Assembly: GCA_964588695.1 (NCBI GenBank)
Contig: CAZPQK010000001.1
Location: 389,279 to 453,278 of the forward strand
From: CAZPQK01 sp964588695
GTDB taxonomy: Bacteria > Krumholzibacteriota > Krumholzibacteriia > WVZY01 > JAKEHA01
DNA: 64,000 nt
Direction of reading: 5' to 3'
Each line of letters starts with the position of its first letter. Position 1 is the stretch's first letter. Under the pieces are notes generated by a model. The model had not been told where the DNA came from and made no database searches. It saw only the letters and a program-made list of their open reading frames with translations. This document shows, one piece after another, positions 24,476 to 34,248 of the stretch. Position numbers and translations under genes: made by a program.

Positions 24476-25360
24476 ATGATCAGCCAGGAGTTACAAGGAA
24501 AAGTCATTCTGGTAACCGGGTCGAACTCCGGGATTGGCAAGGCCACGGCCCTGGGGCTGGCCAACCTGGGCGCGACGGTGGTGATGCACTCGCGCGGCGA
24601 AAAACGGGGTGAACCGGCACGTCGGGACGTAATCGCCGCAACCGATAACCCCAACGTGCACCTGCTGACCGCCGATCTGTCCACCCGCGAGGCCATGAAG
24701 GGACTTGCGGAGGCGTTCAATCAGCGGTACCCCAAGCTAGACGTACTGGTTAACAACGCCGCCGTGGTGACTAACTCCCGCAAGACAACGGCCGAAGGTT
24801 TCGAACTGCAGTTTTTTGTAAACCATCTGGCGTACTTCTACCTCACTCACCTGTTCTTGGACGCCCTACGCGCGGCGGGCTCCTCCGAGTACAAGGCGCG
24901 CATCGTCAACGTCGCGTCCACCGCCCATTCGCGCGGCGTAATCGACTTCGACGACTTGCAGCATGAACGCAACTACATCGGGTTTCGGGCCTACTCAAAC
25001 ACCAAGCTCCAGAACATCATGTTCACCTACGAACTCGCGCGGCGGCTCGGCGACCAACCTATTACGGCGAACTGCTTGCACCCGGGTGTCATCAAGACCG
25101 GACTTATGCGCAACAACTGGCTGTTGCACTCGCTGTGGATGCTCGCGGGTCCGCTGTTTAAGCAACCCAAGGAAGGCGCCGACACGTCAATCTATCTCGC
25201 ATCTTCGTCTGAAGTTGAAGGCGTAACGGGCAAGTACTTCAAGTACCGGCGTGAAGTTGGCACCAAGGAAATCTCGCACGACCGCGACGTGCAACGCCGA
25301 CTTTGGGAAGAAAGTGAGAACTTGCTTGGGATTCAGTCGCCCCTCCCCCCAGCGAGTTAG
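24476..25360 (+). CDS. Short-chain dehydrogenase, retinol dehydrogenase-like
   Basis: A 294-residue SDR. TGSNSGIGKATALGLANLGA binds the cofactor, LVNNAAVV is the NNAG equivalent, NVASTAHSRG holds the catalytic serine and YSNTKLQNIMFTYEL the Tyr-x3-Lys pair, followed by HPGVIKTGL. The sequence follows the RDH11-14/WW-domain oxidoreductase-like pattern; bacterial members act on unknown hydrophobic alcohols or ketones. It is divergent from dinB with 75 bases between the starts. Confidence 0.87.
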   Translation: MISQELQGKVILVTGSNSGIGKATALGLANLGATVVMHSRGEKRGEPARRDVIAATDNPNVHLLTADLSTREAMKGLAEAFNQRYPKLDVLVNNAAVVTNSRKTTAEGFELQFFVNHLAYFYLTHLFLDALRAAGSSEYKARIVNVASTAHSRGVIDFDDLQHERNYIGFRAYSNTKLQNIMFTYELARRLGDQPITANCLHPGVIKTGLMRNNWLLHSLWMLAGPLFKQPKEGADTSIYLASSSEVEGVTGKYFKYRREVGTKEISHDRDVQRRLWEESENLLGIQSPLPPAS

Positions 25361-25633
25361 CCTGATTCAAACCGGCAACATCTAGAACGAACGCATCACG
25401 GCCAACACCTGGTATCCGGTCGGTTCGTCAACGTCATCCCCGCGAGCGGAACCTCTATCCCATCGGGCGGAACGATCTTCCCGCTCCAGCCTGCCGCGCC
25501 ACCACCCTCCTCGTCTGTAACCTTCGCTGATACAACAACTTATATCCTTCGCAGCGTTCGCGCCGTAACTTGCATACCCGCCTCCGATACCTGCGACTAA
25601 CACCTCACTTGAGGACACGGAGGACTCTCTATA

Positions 25634-27451
25634 ATGAAACTCAATCTTCGGCAAACCTGGATGACTGCGTTCGCGATTGCAGCGTCGCTGGTTTTCTATT
25701 CCTGTAGCGACGACGGTGGCGGCCCCCTGGGAACCAACGGTGGCGGTGGAAACGGCGGCGGCCCCGGAGGCGGCGGTGGCGGCGGAACGCTTAGCGGCGA
25801 ATGGGTCAACGATATCGGCTCGGTCGCAGACGGTGATTTCTATGGCGTGTGGGGAACCTCGTCTTCGAACATGTACTTTGTTGGCGAAAAAGGTTCGATC
25901 GTTCGCGGCAACAATGGCAAGTACCGCGTTGTGTGGACACCGCTGCAAGGCCAGAACATTAGTCTGCGTGATGTTTGCGGACTGCCATCCGGTGACATGT
26001 ACATTGTTGGCACGTTCGGCACAGTGGTTCACATAAACGCTACCACCTACCGCGAACTTGATCCCGGCACCAACTTCACGCTTCAAGGCGTTTGGGCGCA
26101 TTCTAACACAGCGGTTTACGCAGTCGGCGCGCTCGGCACGTTTGTAATGTTCAACGGCGGTACGTGGTCGTCGATGTCGGTGCCCGTGGCTGTCAATCTA
26201 ACGTCGGTGTGGGGATCGGCGCCAAACGATGTGTTCATGGTTGGCGACGGCGGCGTTATCATGCACTACGATGGCATGACGGTTAAGCAAATGTACACTG
26301 GCTCGACCAAAAACTTCTTGAGCGTGTGGGGCTCAGGGTCCAACGACGTATTCGCGGTGGGTATCGACGGTACGATCTTTCACTACAACGGTGCCGGGTG
26401 GTCGCAGATGATCAGCGGAACCACTGAACACCTTAACGCAGTATGGGGTTCGGGTTCGAACGACGTTTACGCCGCCGGTCGCGGCGGCACGACGCTGCAA
26501 TGGAACGGATTCCAGTGGGTCCCGTTGCAAACGGCCAGCTCCTCGTACGTTCGCGACATTTGGGGCAACTCTCCCACCGACGTCTACTTTGGTGGCGACG
26601 ATGCTCTGTCGATGAAGTACAACCGCTCTTCTTTTGCAGTCGAACACCGCGCCGAACCGGGCGGCTTTAAGGATGTTTTCGGTTACAGCGCTAACGACGT
26701 TTACGCCATTGGTGACAACGGTCGCGCGTTCGTGTTTAACGGTGGCTCCTGGAACGAAGTTGTGACACCGTCCACCACATCGCTAACCGGTTTGTGGGGC
26801 ACTGAGAACTACTTGTACATGACTGCGGCCGGCGGGCGAATCTACCGCCACAACGGTGTCACTTGGGATGAGATGTTGGGCGCAACCGGCTCGTCGCTCT
26901 TTGCAATCCACGGTACCAGTGACAGTAACATTTGGGCTGTTGGCATCAGCGGCCTGGTGATGCACTACGACGGTGTCGCCTGGACACAGGTGTCAACTGG
27001 TGCAACCAACGATCTCTTTGGTGTGTACTGCAAGTCCAACGGACAAGTTGTCATTGGCGGACGCTACGGCACCATCTGGCAGTTCGACGGCGTGTCGTGG
27101 ACCAAGCAGTCGCCACCCACCGCATCGACAATTAACGACATCGCCGGCCACGGCGACGTGGTCTACGCGGTCGGCGATCTCGGTACCGTGCTACGCGAAT
27201 CGGGATCGGGCTGGGTGTCGATGATCAGCAACACGCCGCAAAACCTGCTGGGCGTTTGGGCGGTTAACAACGACCGCGTGTTTGCGGTGGGCGCGCAAGG
27301 CGCCGCCGTGACCTTCGACGGCACCGCCTGGAGCGCTATGGAAACGCCGGTCTCGGTGAACCTCGATGCGGTGTGGGCGAATGCAACCAATTCGGTGTTC
27401 GCGGTTGGCGGCACCGGCGGCGGTTCGCTGCTGCGCTTTACCGGCCAGTAA
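25634..27451 (+). CDS. Lipoprotein with 14 WGSGSNDVFAVG-type propeller repeats (A)
   Basis: A 605-residue exported protein. The N-terminal segment ends in LVFYSCSDDGGG, a plausible lipobox with Cys, followed by a glycine-rich linker (about 35-60). The rest is 14 repeats of 38-40 residues of form LxxVWGSxxNDVFAVGxxGTIxHYDGxxWxxM, consistent with two seven-bladed beta-propellers. No catalytic residues stand out; a binding or scaffold role on the outer membrane is likely. The 27604 gene is a tandem paralog with the same repeat count. GGAGG precedes the ATG, and a good terminator follows. Confidence 0.8.
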   Translation: MKLNLRQTWMTAFAIAASLVFYSCSDDGGGPLGTNGGGGNGGGPGGGGGGGTLSGEWVNDIGSVADGDFYGVWGTSSSNMYFVGEKGSIVRGNNGKYRVVWTPLQGQNISLRDVCGLPSGDMYIVGTFGTVVHINATTYRELDPGTNFTLQGVWAHSNTAVYAVGALGTFVMFNGGTWSSMSVPVAVNLTSVWGSAPNDVFMVGDGGVIMHYDGMTVKQMYTGSTKNFLSVWGSGSNDVFAVGIDGTIFHYNGAGWSQMISGTTEHLNAVWGSGSNDVYAAGRGGTTLQWNGFQWVPLQTASSSYVRDIWGNSPTDVYFGGDDALSMKYNRSSFAVEHRAEPGGFKDVFGYSANDVYAIGDNGRAFVFNGGSWNEVVTPSTTSLTGLWGTENYLYMTAAGGRIYRHNGVTWDEMLGATGSSLFAIHGTSDSNIWAVGISGLVMHYDGVAWTQVSTGATNDLFGVYCKSNGQVVIGGRYGTIWQFDGVSWTKQSPPTASTINDIAGHGDVVYAVGDLGTVLRESGSGWVSMISNTPQNLLGVWAVNNDRVFAVGAQGAAVTFDGTAWSAMETPVSVNLDAVWANATNSVFAVGGTGGGSLLRFTGQ

Positions 27452-27474
27452 CCAAAGAAACTCTAGCTCGACTC

Positions 27475-27514
27475 AAAGGGAGCGTAGCCGATCCGGCACG
27501 CTCCCTTTTCTTTT
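27475..27514 (+). terminator. Rho-independent terminator between the two propeller lipoprotein genes
   Basis: An 11-bp perfect stem, AAAGGGAGCGT (27475-27485) with ACGCTCCCTTT (27498-27508), a 12-nt loop, and a T-rich run to 27514. It separates the two paralogs into individual transcripts. Confidence 0.85.
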
Positions 27515-27603
27515 GGTCAATGCGCCGCACCTTGACCGGCGGGGTGGCAATTACGTATTCTTTAACTTAGCCCCTGTTATCCTCATTAATTAACGGAGTT
27601 TAC

Positions 27604-29352
27604 GTGTTTCGCCGTTCATCGCTCACGCTTATTATCGCGGCCGCCTTTGTCACCATGGTCGTGGGCTGCGACGACCCCAAGATTATCCCTCCCGACCCGC
27701 CCAATCTGGAGTGGGAAGTCAATTCGGTTAGCCCAATTGAGTATTTGGGACTGCATGTGTTCGACACCGAAACCGCCGTGGCCGTCGGAACATTTGGCAC
27801 CATTCACTACTTTGCCAACGGGTATTGGGTAAACCAAACCAGCGGAACCACGGAAACGCTTTCGGGCGTGTGGGGCGCTGGTCCCGACAACATCTTTGCG
27901 GTGGGTAACAACGGAACCATCTTGCGTTTTAACGGTTCGATCTGGACCAGCATGATCAGCCCAACGACGGAGTGGTTGCAAGCGGTGTGGGGTTCGTCGG
28001 CTTCCGACGTTTACGCGGTTGGCAACGGCGGAGTGATTGTGCACTACGATGGCGCGGCATGGTCGGTGATGACCAGCCCCACAACGCAGAACCTGCGCGG
28101 ACTCTGGGGTGCCTCGTCCAACAACATCTTTGCGGCCGGCAACGTTGGGACTGTGCTGAACTTCGACGGCAGCACTTGGACAGAGATGACGACCCCGATC
28201 ACCACCAATCTTCGTGGCATCGGCGGCTTTGACGGGAGTAGCGTTGTTGCAGGGGGTAACGACGGCACGCTTATTCGGTACGATGGCTCGACGTGGAACT
28301 CGGAAGTTTCTGGCACGACGCGCTGGCTACGCGGCGCCTGGGGCGAGAGCGCGACCAGCTTGTATATGTCGGGGCAAACGGGAACGTTGCTGCATTGGGA
28401 CGGAACCGCATGGTCACCGGCAACGCCAAACACAGTGACCTTTGCCAACCTTAACGAAATCGAAGGCGTGCCCGGGCAGGGTGGGTTCTCCGTCGGTGCC
28501 GTGGGAACGATCCTGAACTTCGCGGGAAGCACCTACGGCGTTGCCGTAACCGAAACCGGTCGCGTGTACGGCGGCATCACCGGCCGTTCCGCCACCGACG
28601 TGTATGCGGTTGCAAACTTTGGGCTGCTGATGAGGTTTGACGGCAGCAATTGGCATCGGCTTCTTAGCGGTTATCCGGCGACGTTCAACGACGTCGAAAT
28701 TCTTGACTCATCAACGCTGGTGATCGTTGGCGAAAACGGCGCCATCGTTCACTACCAGGATGGCGTTATTACCGCGTTTACCAACCTGACGCTTCAGAAC
28801 CTGATCGATGTGTGGGTGCTGGACGCCAACAACGCCATCGCGGTTGGCGAAGGCGGCGCGATCCTGTGCTGGGATGGCACTCGTTGGTTCCCGATGAGCA
28901 ACAACGTTACCGACTACCTGACGGCGGTGTGGGGTTCGGCAAGTAACAACGTTTATGCGGCGTCGACTGATGGAAACATTTTTCGTTTCGACGGGAGTCA
29001 GTGGAGCCATAATCAAAGTCTTGGTGTCGGGTTAAACTCGCTTTGGGGCGTTGGCCCCAGCAACATATACGCGGCTGGCAAAGACGGCGCCATTTATCGC
29101 TTTAATGGGTCGGCGTGGAACCTGCAATCAAGTTCCACCGCTCGTAACCTGGAGGCGATCGCGGGTTCAGGGGCCAGTAACATTATTGCCGTTGGTCGCG
29201 CGGGCGCGATTGTCCACAACGACGGCGGCGGGTGGTCCGGGCAAGACAGCGGGACCGCGACGACGCTGCGCGCGCTTTATGTTCCCTCGGCCAACCGTGC
29301 GTTTGCGGTCGGTGCGCAGTCGGTTTGGTTCTTTGGCCGCCTGGAGCCCTAG
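27604..29352 (+). CDS. Lipoprotein with 14 propeller repeats (B), paralog of 25634
   Basis: A 582-residue protein with a lipoprotein signal (LIIAAAFVTMVVGCDD, Cys as acyl acceptor) and 14 repeats of the same VWGxxxxNVYAVGxxGxIxxFDGxxWxxM unit as its neighbour, without the glycine-rich linker. Most repeats start LxGVWG or LxAVWG and end in S-x-T-T-x. The last blade is shortened and ends VWFFGRLEP. Repeats differ from each other enough to show an old duplication. The GTG at 27604 follows GGAG. Likely surface-exposed; ligand unknown. Confidence 0.8.
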   Translation: MFRRSSLTLIIAAAFVTMVVGCDDPKIIPPDPPNLEWEVNSVSPIEYLGLHVFDTETAVAVGTFGTIHYFANGYWVNQTSGTTETLSGVWGAGPDNIFAVGNNGTILRFNGSIWTSMISPTTEWLQAVWGSSASDVYAVGNGGVIVHYDGAAWSVMTSPTTQNLRGLWGASSNNIFAAGNVGTVLNFDGSTWTEMTTPITTNLRGIGGFDGSSVVAGGNDGTLIRYDGSTWNSEVSGTTRWLRGAWGESATSLYMSGQTGTLLHWDGTAWSPATPNTVTFANLNEIEGVPGQGGFSVGAVGTILNFAGSTYGVAVTETGRVYGGITGRSATDVYAVANFGLLMRFDGSNWHRLLSGYPATFNDVEILDSSTLVIVGENGAIVHYQDGVITAFTNLTLQNLIDVWVLDANNAIAVGEGGAILCWDGTRWFPMSNNVTDYLTAVWGSASNNVYAASTDGNIFRFDGSQWSHNQSLGVGLNSLWGVGPSNIYAAGKDGAIYRFNGSAWNLQSSSTARNLEAIAGSGASNIIAVGRAGAIVHNDGGGWSGQDSGTATTLRALYVPSANRAFAVGAQSVWFFGRLEP

Positions 29353-29368
29353 TTTGTTTTGTCGCTGG

Positions 29369-30049
29369 ATGCAAGTGGTGTCGCAGCGCAGCGCGGCGCT
29401 AACTCACGCGGCGACGATCATTCTGGTTACCATGTCGGCCGTCACGTCGGTTCGTGCCGTTACCCCCGCCGACGGTACCATCGAAATTCACTTCACGGCC
29501 GCCAAAGACTTTCCCGACATCGAATCCAACTACGTGCCCGGCAACCTGGGATTTGTGTGGGTGTGGTGGGACAGTTCGCAAACCGTGCGAGCCGCTCGCG
29601 TGTTGATTTCGACGACGGGCACCAGTCAAAAGGTGCGCGACCATCTAATCCGCGAAGAGCTTACTCAAGCGTTGGGGCTTCTGCAAGATTCACACAACTA
29701 CCCGGAGAGTATTTTCTACCAGGGCTGGTCGACGGTCGACAGCTACGCTTACATCGACAAGCGCATTATCTGGATGCTCTACCGCGAAGGGGTTAGGGCT
29801 GGGATGACTCCGGATGAAGCCGAAGGTCACCTGGCTCGATACTATTCTAGGGATGAGATGGCTTACTTTCGCGAAGTTGCTTTAGGCGCCGAACACGGGA
29901 GTCGATCGGGCGGCGTACTGCGCTGGCACGACGACGCAACCATCGTCGTGCACGGGTACCCCACCGCAAACGACCGTGCTGCCCTACGCACCACGGTCGT
30001 CGATATTAACGCTCTTATTTATCCCGTCCGCCTACGGCTGGACGATTAG
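29369..30049 (+). CDS. DUF2927-like secreted protein
   Basis: A 226-residue protein with a signal peptide (HAATIILVTMSAVTSVRA). The central REELTQALGLLQDSHNYPESIFYQG fits the DUF2927 signature, whose conserved glutamates and RxExTQxxG pattern suggest a protease-like fold of unknown activity. It starts 17 bases after the propeller lipoprotein stop and probably shares its transcript. The ATG at 29369 lacks a clear ribosome binding site; a TTG five codons upstream is possible. It converges with the sugar dehydrogenase gene, one base between the stops. Confidence 0.6.
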   Translation: MQVVSQRSAALTHAATIILVTMSAVTSVRAVTPADGTIEIHFTAAKDFPDIESNYVPGNLGFVWVWWDSSQTVRAARVLISTTGTSQKVRDHLIREELTQALGLLQDSHNYPESIFYQGWSTVDSYAYIDKRIIWMLYREGVRAGMTPDEAEGHLARYYSRDEMAYFREVALGAEHGSRSGGVLRWHDDATIVVHGYPTANDRAALRTTVVDINALIYPVRLRLDD

Positions 30050-30050
30050 A

Positions 30051-31493
30051 CTATTTAAGCAAGTTCATTTTTGCGTTGTCGACGATCCGTCCATCCACAA
30101 CCAGGTTGTAAAAATACACGCCACTACTAACTGCTTCGCCAGTGTCACTGGTGCCGTCCCAACGCACTTGATGAGTTCCCGCACCCTGCGCGCGTTGATT
30201 TAGCGACCGAACACGCTTTCCCAGTACGTCAAAGATGTTGATCTCCACATCACCGGCCGCGGCTAGCGTATAGCGAATTGAGGTGGTCGGGTTAAACGGA
30301 TTGGGCATGTTCCCGTCGAGTCTTGCTTGTTGCGGTGCAGTTGGAGCGACGGCGGTGGGCACTTCTTCAAACCGATAAACCTTGCCATTATTTGAGCACA
30401 GGTAAAGTTCGCCGTCTTCGTCGACACCGAACGATGTAACGACAGGCGCGTTGTTCATGAATTGGAATACCACCACGCCGCTGGTGCTTTTTTGTAGCGC
30501 CCAGATTCGACCGCTCACGTAGTCGGCATAAACATAACGTCCGGAAAGAAATGGTACCGCGCTGCCGCGATAGACATATCCGCCGATGATTGCAATCCCT
30601 TGCGAATGGTCGTACAACCACATTGGCAGCTTTACGTTCATGCCCGTGGTGTCACAGGCAAAACTGCAATCGTAGCCTTCCAACGTGTCCCAACCGTAGT
30701 TGCGACCATTCTCGACGAGGTTGATTTCTTCCCACGCGCTCAGCCCAACGTCGCCCAGCCACAGATCGCCAGTCGGCGGGTCGAAGCTCATCCGATACGG
30801 ATTGCGAAAACCCCACGCGTATATTTCCGGCAATCCGGTTTGCTGACCGTTGGTGCCGGTGGCGAATGGGTTGTCCGGAGGAATGGAATAGTTCTGAGGT
30901 GGTGATGGCGTGTCAACATCGATACGCAACACGTTGCCCAAAAAGTTGTTGGTGTTCTGGGCGTTGAACGAAGGGCCACCGTCGCCGCTGGCAATGTACA
31001 AGTAACCGTCGTTCGGCCCAAAGGCTAGTTGCCCCGCGTTGTGGTTTCCGGCCGGTTGGCTAAACTCCAGCAGGATAACTTCAGAAGTGTCGACGGCTGC
31101 GTTGGGGTTGTCGGGGTCGACGCTGAACCGCGAGACGACCGTGCGGAACGGATTCTTCGCCGTGTAGTTAACAAAGAAGTAACCGTTGTTGGCGTAGTCC
31201 GGGTGGAAAGCCAGGCCTAGCAGACCACCTTCAGACTGCGGGTCGACCTGGGTCGATATGTCCAGGAACTCTTTCTTTTCGGTGGCGAACTGGCCGCCCG
31301 CAACCACCTGAATCCGGCCTATCTTCTCGACGACGAATACACGGCGGGTGCCGTCCCCCGCGTTTTGGAAATCGACCGGAAAGCTAAAGGACAGGTTGGG
31401 AAAGGCGTCTACCAGATACGGATATTGGGCAAAAACGGGGGCGGCCAGGGCGCACAGGAGGGTCGTCGCCACCAATAGCCGAGCTGCTCTCAT
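30051..31493 (-). CDS. Secreted PQQ-type sugar dehydrogenase-like protein with T9SS-type C-terminal domain
   Basis: A 480-residue protein with a signal peptide (MRAARLLVATTLLCALAAPVFAQ). The propeller follows the glucose/sorbosone dehydrogenase pattern: EGGLLGLAFHPDYANNGYFFVNYT, AGNHNAGQLAFGPNDGYLYIASGDGG, EIYAWGFRNPYRMSFDPPTGDLWLGDVG and IIGGYVYRGSAVPFLSGRYVYAD. These include the histidine and calcium/PQQ-site regions of soluble glucose dehydrogenase. The last 85 residues are the sorting domain, NMPNPFNPTTSIRYTL to SGVYFYNL and the end AKMNLLK. The cofactor is not proven. AAAGGTAG precedes the ATG. Confidence 0.85.
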   Translation of the reverse strand: MRAARLLVATTLLCALAAPVFAQYPYLVDAFPNLSFSFPVDFQNAGDGTRRVFVVEKIGRIQVVAGGQFATEKKEFLDISTQVDPQSEGGLLGLAFHPDYANNGYFFVNYTAKNPFRTVVSRFSVDPDNPNAAVDTSEVILLEFSQPAGNHNAGQLAFGPNDGYLYIASGDGGPSFNAQNTNNFLGNVLRIDVDTPSPPQNYSIPPDNPFATGTNGQQTGLPEIYAWGFRNPYRMSFDPPTGDLWLGDVGLSAWEEINLVENGRNYGWDTLEGYDCSFACDTTGMNVKLPMWLYDHSQGIAIIGGYVYRGSAVPFLSGRYVYADYVSGRIWALQKSTSGVVVFQFMNNAPVVTSFGVDEDGELYLCSNNGKVYRFEEVPTAVAPTAPQQARLDGNMPNPFNPTTSIRYTLAAAGDVEINIFDVLGKRVRSLNQRAQGAGTHQVRWDGTSDTGEAVSSGVYFYNLVVDGRIVDNAKMNLLK

Positions 31494-31778
31494 GTTGTAC
31501 TACCTTTGTGATGCGTTTAGCCGAGCTTGGGCACACGAAGACATAAGTATAAGCCTTAAGCCGCGCCTAGTCAATTTTGGCAACAAAGAGCGGACCATCC
31601 AACCCCCGGCAGGTTGTGATGACTGGACGTCGCGGTCCGAATTCATGCAACGATTCTCGCGCCGCCGCGGGCTCTTTGCTGCCAGATATTACTCGTAGTA
31701 AGATGTCGAACGTGCTCAGCAATTTGTGTACCCCGCAACAAGTGTTGATGAAGACCTTAAAGACGATTGAGGAAAAGT

Positions 31779-33263
31779 ATGGCAAAGCAATTCGGCAAAT
31801 GGTTTACCGCGGTCGGTGCGTTCGCGTTGTTTATCGGTTGTAGTGGTGATGCGACAAGGCGCGACATAGCAAGGAACGTTGAACCATCTTCCGCCAACCA
31901 AATCCAGTCGGTCGAATTACAGCCGTGTGAACTGGACAACGGCGAGCCCGCGCTGTGCGGAACTTACGAGGTCTTCGAAGATCGAAGCAGCATGTCGGGG
32001 CGCATGCTTAGCCTAAAGATTGTGGTGCTTCCTGCTCGCACCGATTCGCCCGAACCCGACCCGGTTTTCTTTGTTGCCGGAGGTCCCGGACAGGCGGCAA
32101 CCGGACAAGCGCACTGGTTCACCGACACGGTGTTCCGAGCCAACCGTGACGTTGTGTTTGTCGATCAGCGCGGCACCGGCGACGGGCACTACCTGCAGTG
32201 TCGGTTCTCGGGAAGTGACGAATCGCCCGAAGGGTACATGGAATCGGTGTGGGATCCGGAGAGTTTCGCCGAATGTGCCAGAGAGCTTGCGCAAAACTTT
32301 GACCTCACCAAATACACCACCGATATCGCGATGGACGACCTCAACGAAGTTCGCATTGCGATGGGCTACGATCAGATTAACCTGGTGGGCGGTTCGTACG
32401 GCACTCGAGCATCGATGGTGTTTATGCGACGTCACGGCGAGCACGTTCGCAGCGCGGTACTCAACGGAACCGCGCCGATGGAGTTTAAGAATCCGCTGTT
32501 TCATGCCCGCGCCGCTCAGGAGGCTTTGGACCGAGTGCTGGAAATGTGCGCGCTCGACCCTGCATGTAACGAAGCGTTTCCCAATGTCGCGACGAAGTTT
32601 GAGCAAGTGCTCGCACGAGTCGAACGCGAGCCCGTTGAAGTAACGTTTCAACCCGAAGGGATCGACCGGCCGCTTACGGCAAAGCTGGGTCGCTACGAGT
32701 TCGCCAGTGCGTTACGGGTGATGATGTACGGAACGGAAGGGGCTCTGTCGGCACCGTTCCTTATCGACCGCGCGGCGTCCGGCGACTTCGCGCCTTTTGC
32801 CGAGACGGTGTTTTTTTCCAACCGAGGGATTCGCGACGCGCTGGCGTGGGGAATGTTACTGTGCGTGGTGTGCAACGAAGACGTGGCGCGGATTCGCGAA
32901 GATGAGATTGAGGCGGCGACGAACGGCACGTACTTGGGGGATCGACGCGTCCGAGAACAGATGGCTGTGTGTGATGTTTGGCCGAAGGCGGCGGTACACG
33001 CGGGCTACGGTGATCCCGTAATTAGCGATGTCCCGACACTGGTGTTATCCGGCGAGATCGATCCGGTGACATCGGCATACTGGGGGCAGGTCACGTCCGA
33101 CAACCTGGCCAACTCGCAGCATCTCATTTTTCCATCGGCGCACTTTGTGTTTGGTCCCTGCGCCGATGACATTACGCTGCAGTTTGTTAACTCCGGAAGT
33201 GTTGAAGGGCTCAACACCGAGTGTATGAGCGACGTTAAATACCCGCCGTTTCGTCTGCGGTAG
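31779..33263 (+). CDS. TAP-type alpha/beta hydrolase lipoprotein
   Basis: A 494-residue hydrolase with a lipoprotein signal (FTAVGAFALFIGCSGD). Motifs: FFVAGGPGQAATG (oxyanion), DQRGTGDGHYLQC, nucleophile elbow GGSYGTRASM, a four-cysteine region around the lid, acid in LSGEIDPVTSAYWG and histidine in PSAHFVFGPC; the fold is that of tripeptidyl aminopeptidase/prolyl aminopeptidase relatives. It is a distant relative of the N-terminal half of the 10120 fusion protein. The ATG at 31779 follows GAGGAAA, preferred over a TTG at 31767. Periplasmic or outer-membrane peptidase role inferred. Confidence 0.83.
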   Translation: MAKQFGKWFTAVGAFALFIGCSGDATRRDIARNVEPSSANQIQSVELQPCELDNGEPALCGTYEVFEDRSSMSGRMLSLKIVVLPARTDSPEPDPVFFVAGGPGQAATGQAHWFTDTVFRANRDVVFVDQRGTGDGHYLQCRFSGSDESPEGYMESVWDPESFAECARELAQNFDLTKYTTDIAMDDLNEVRIAMGYDQINLVGGSYGTRASMVFMRRHGEHVRSAVLNGTAPMEFKNPLFHARAAQEALDRVLEMCALDPACNEAFPNVATKFEQVLARVEREPVEVTFQPEGIDRPLTAKLGRYEFASALRVMMYGTEGALSAPFLIDRAASGDFAPFAETVFFSNRGIRDALAWGMLLCVVCNEDVARIREDEIEAATNGTYLGDRRVREQMAVCDVWPKAAVHAGYGDPVISDVPTLVLSGEIDPVTSAYWGQVTSDNLANSQHLIFPSAHFVFGPCADDITLQFVNSGSVEGLNTECMSDVKYPPFRLR

Positions 33264-33291
33264 AGCCGCGCTAACGTAGCCAACGGCGGCG

Positions 33292-34083
33292 TTATTTCCA
33301 CCGAATGTCATACTCCAGCCCGCCGCTTGCACCCCATTCGGTGACGTCAAATGTGTCGCCGTAGCGGCCCGCGCTTCGAATCCTCAGCGATTCGGTGAGC
33401 TCGTACTCCAACCCAACGCCCACTCCCGGCCGTCCGTAAAAGCCGGCCGAAGTGAAAGCCGACAGATCCCACTTCTTAGAAAGTTGCACACCAACTCCAT
33501 AACGCCACGGTCCGCCACTCGAGTACAACGGCATACCTTCCATGAAACTTACCCACATGTTCAACTCGGGTTTTCCGATGCGAGCGTGAAATGTCGGGTA
33601 GGTTTTTTGGGTTCTGTCGAAGGTGCTAACGTCTGGAATGTTGGGAAACACATCTTCCGGTGCATACAGCACCGACTGAGAAATCAACACACCGACACCG
33701 AAACCAAGATTTGCCCCTTCGACGACCATGTGTGGGTTTACGTAGTAGAACGGTTCGCTTTCGATGTATTCGACGTACCCGCCACGCGCACCCACTGAAA
33801 GCCCCGGGGAAAGTTCGTGGAGCACACCCACCGCAGCATCTTTAAACGGCTGACGGGTTGCGCTAATGGGATCTCCCGAGCAGTCGCGTATGACAAACGC
33901 GTAGTCTCCACCGCCAGCTCCAAACTCCAAGGTCGTCGTAGGCGCGAACGGCGTTGCGTGCTCGGGCGTGCGCAAGTTCACCGTTTGGCCCGCGAGCGAA
34001 CTGTCACTGCGCGCTGGCACTTTCACTCCGACGCTCATTGCGCCCAGCAGCGCAACAGTGGCAAGTGTCGAGACGTGTTTCAT
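33292..34083 (-). CDS. Predicted outer-membrane beta-barrel protein
   Basis: A 263-residue protein with a signal peptide (HVSTLATVALLGAMSVGVKVPA). The mature part alternates glycine, aromatic and polar residues in short strands (FGAGGGDYAFVI, LSVGARGGYVEYI, YGVGVQLSKKWDLSAF, VGVGLEYELTESLRI, GASGGLEYDIRW), typical of a barrel of 8-10 strands. No named family recognised. The ATG at 34083 follows AAGGGGAAG; a longer in-frame start at 34182 would add residues unlike a signal peptide. Confidence 0.65.
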   Translation of the reverse strand: MKHVSTLATVALLGAMSVGVKVPARSDSSLAGQTVNLRTPEHATPFAPTTTLEFGAGGGDYAFVIRDCSGDPISATRQPFKDAAVGVLHELSPGLSVGARGGYVEYIESEPFYYVNPHMVVEGANLGFGVGVLISQSVLYAPEDVFPNIPDVSTFDRTQKTYPTFHARIGKPELNMWVSFMEGMPLYSSGGPWRYGVGVQLSKKWDLSAFTSAGFYGRPGVGVGLEYELTESLRIRSAGRYGDTFDVTEWGASGGLEYDIRWK

Positions 34084-34187
34084 ACTTCCCCTTCTTTCGC
34101 CGGGTTGGTCGGTCGATCCGTCAGCACTGACGGCGAGGGGCGCGGGCTGGGTGCAGCCGCCGCGCACCACGCAGGGTAACAACGAAC

Positions 34188-34219
34188 GAGCCCCCGAATG
34201 TTAACACACCCGGGGGCTC
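34188..34219 (-). terminator. Terminator of the zinc metalloprotease gene
   Basis: GAGCCCCCG (34188-34196) and CGGGGGCTC (34211-34219) form a strong 9-bp stem with a 14-nt loop, about 30 bases after the metalloprotease stop on the minus strand. The following GTTCGTTGTT is only moderately T-rich. Confidence 0.6.
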
Positions 34220-34248
34220 TCTCTTGTAACTAGCGGCGCTTGCGCGAC

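Noticed and set aside
25620..25636. TATAAT just before the propeller lipoprotein start as a -10 element
   Set aside because: It overlaps the ATG itself and lies after the ribosome binding site, so it cannot serve that gene.
25382..26101. A 239-codon minus-strand frame
   Set aside because: Overlaps the start of the propeller lipoprotein, whose signal peptide and repeats are clear.
27604..29352. Repeat array as a mobile or CRISPR-like DNA repeat
   Set aside because: The periodicity is at the protein level (38-40 residues per unit) and DNA copies are strongly diverged.
33372..33390. GCTTCGAATCC resembling a tRNA T-loop
   Set aside because: Inside the beta-barrel gene and without any cloverleaf partner arms. 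No tRNA was found in the window.
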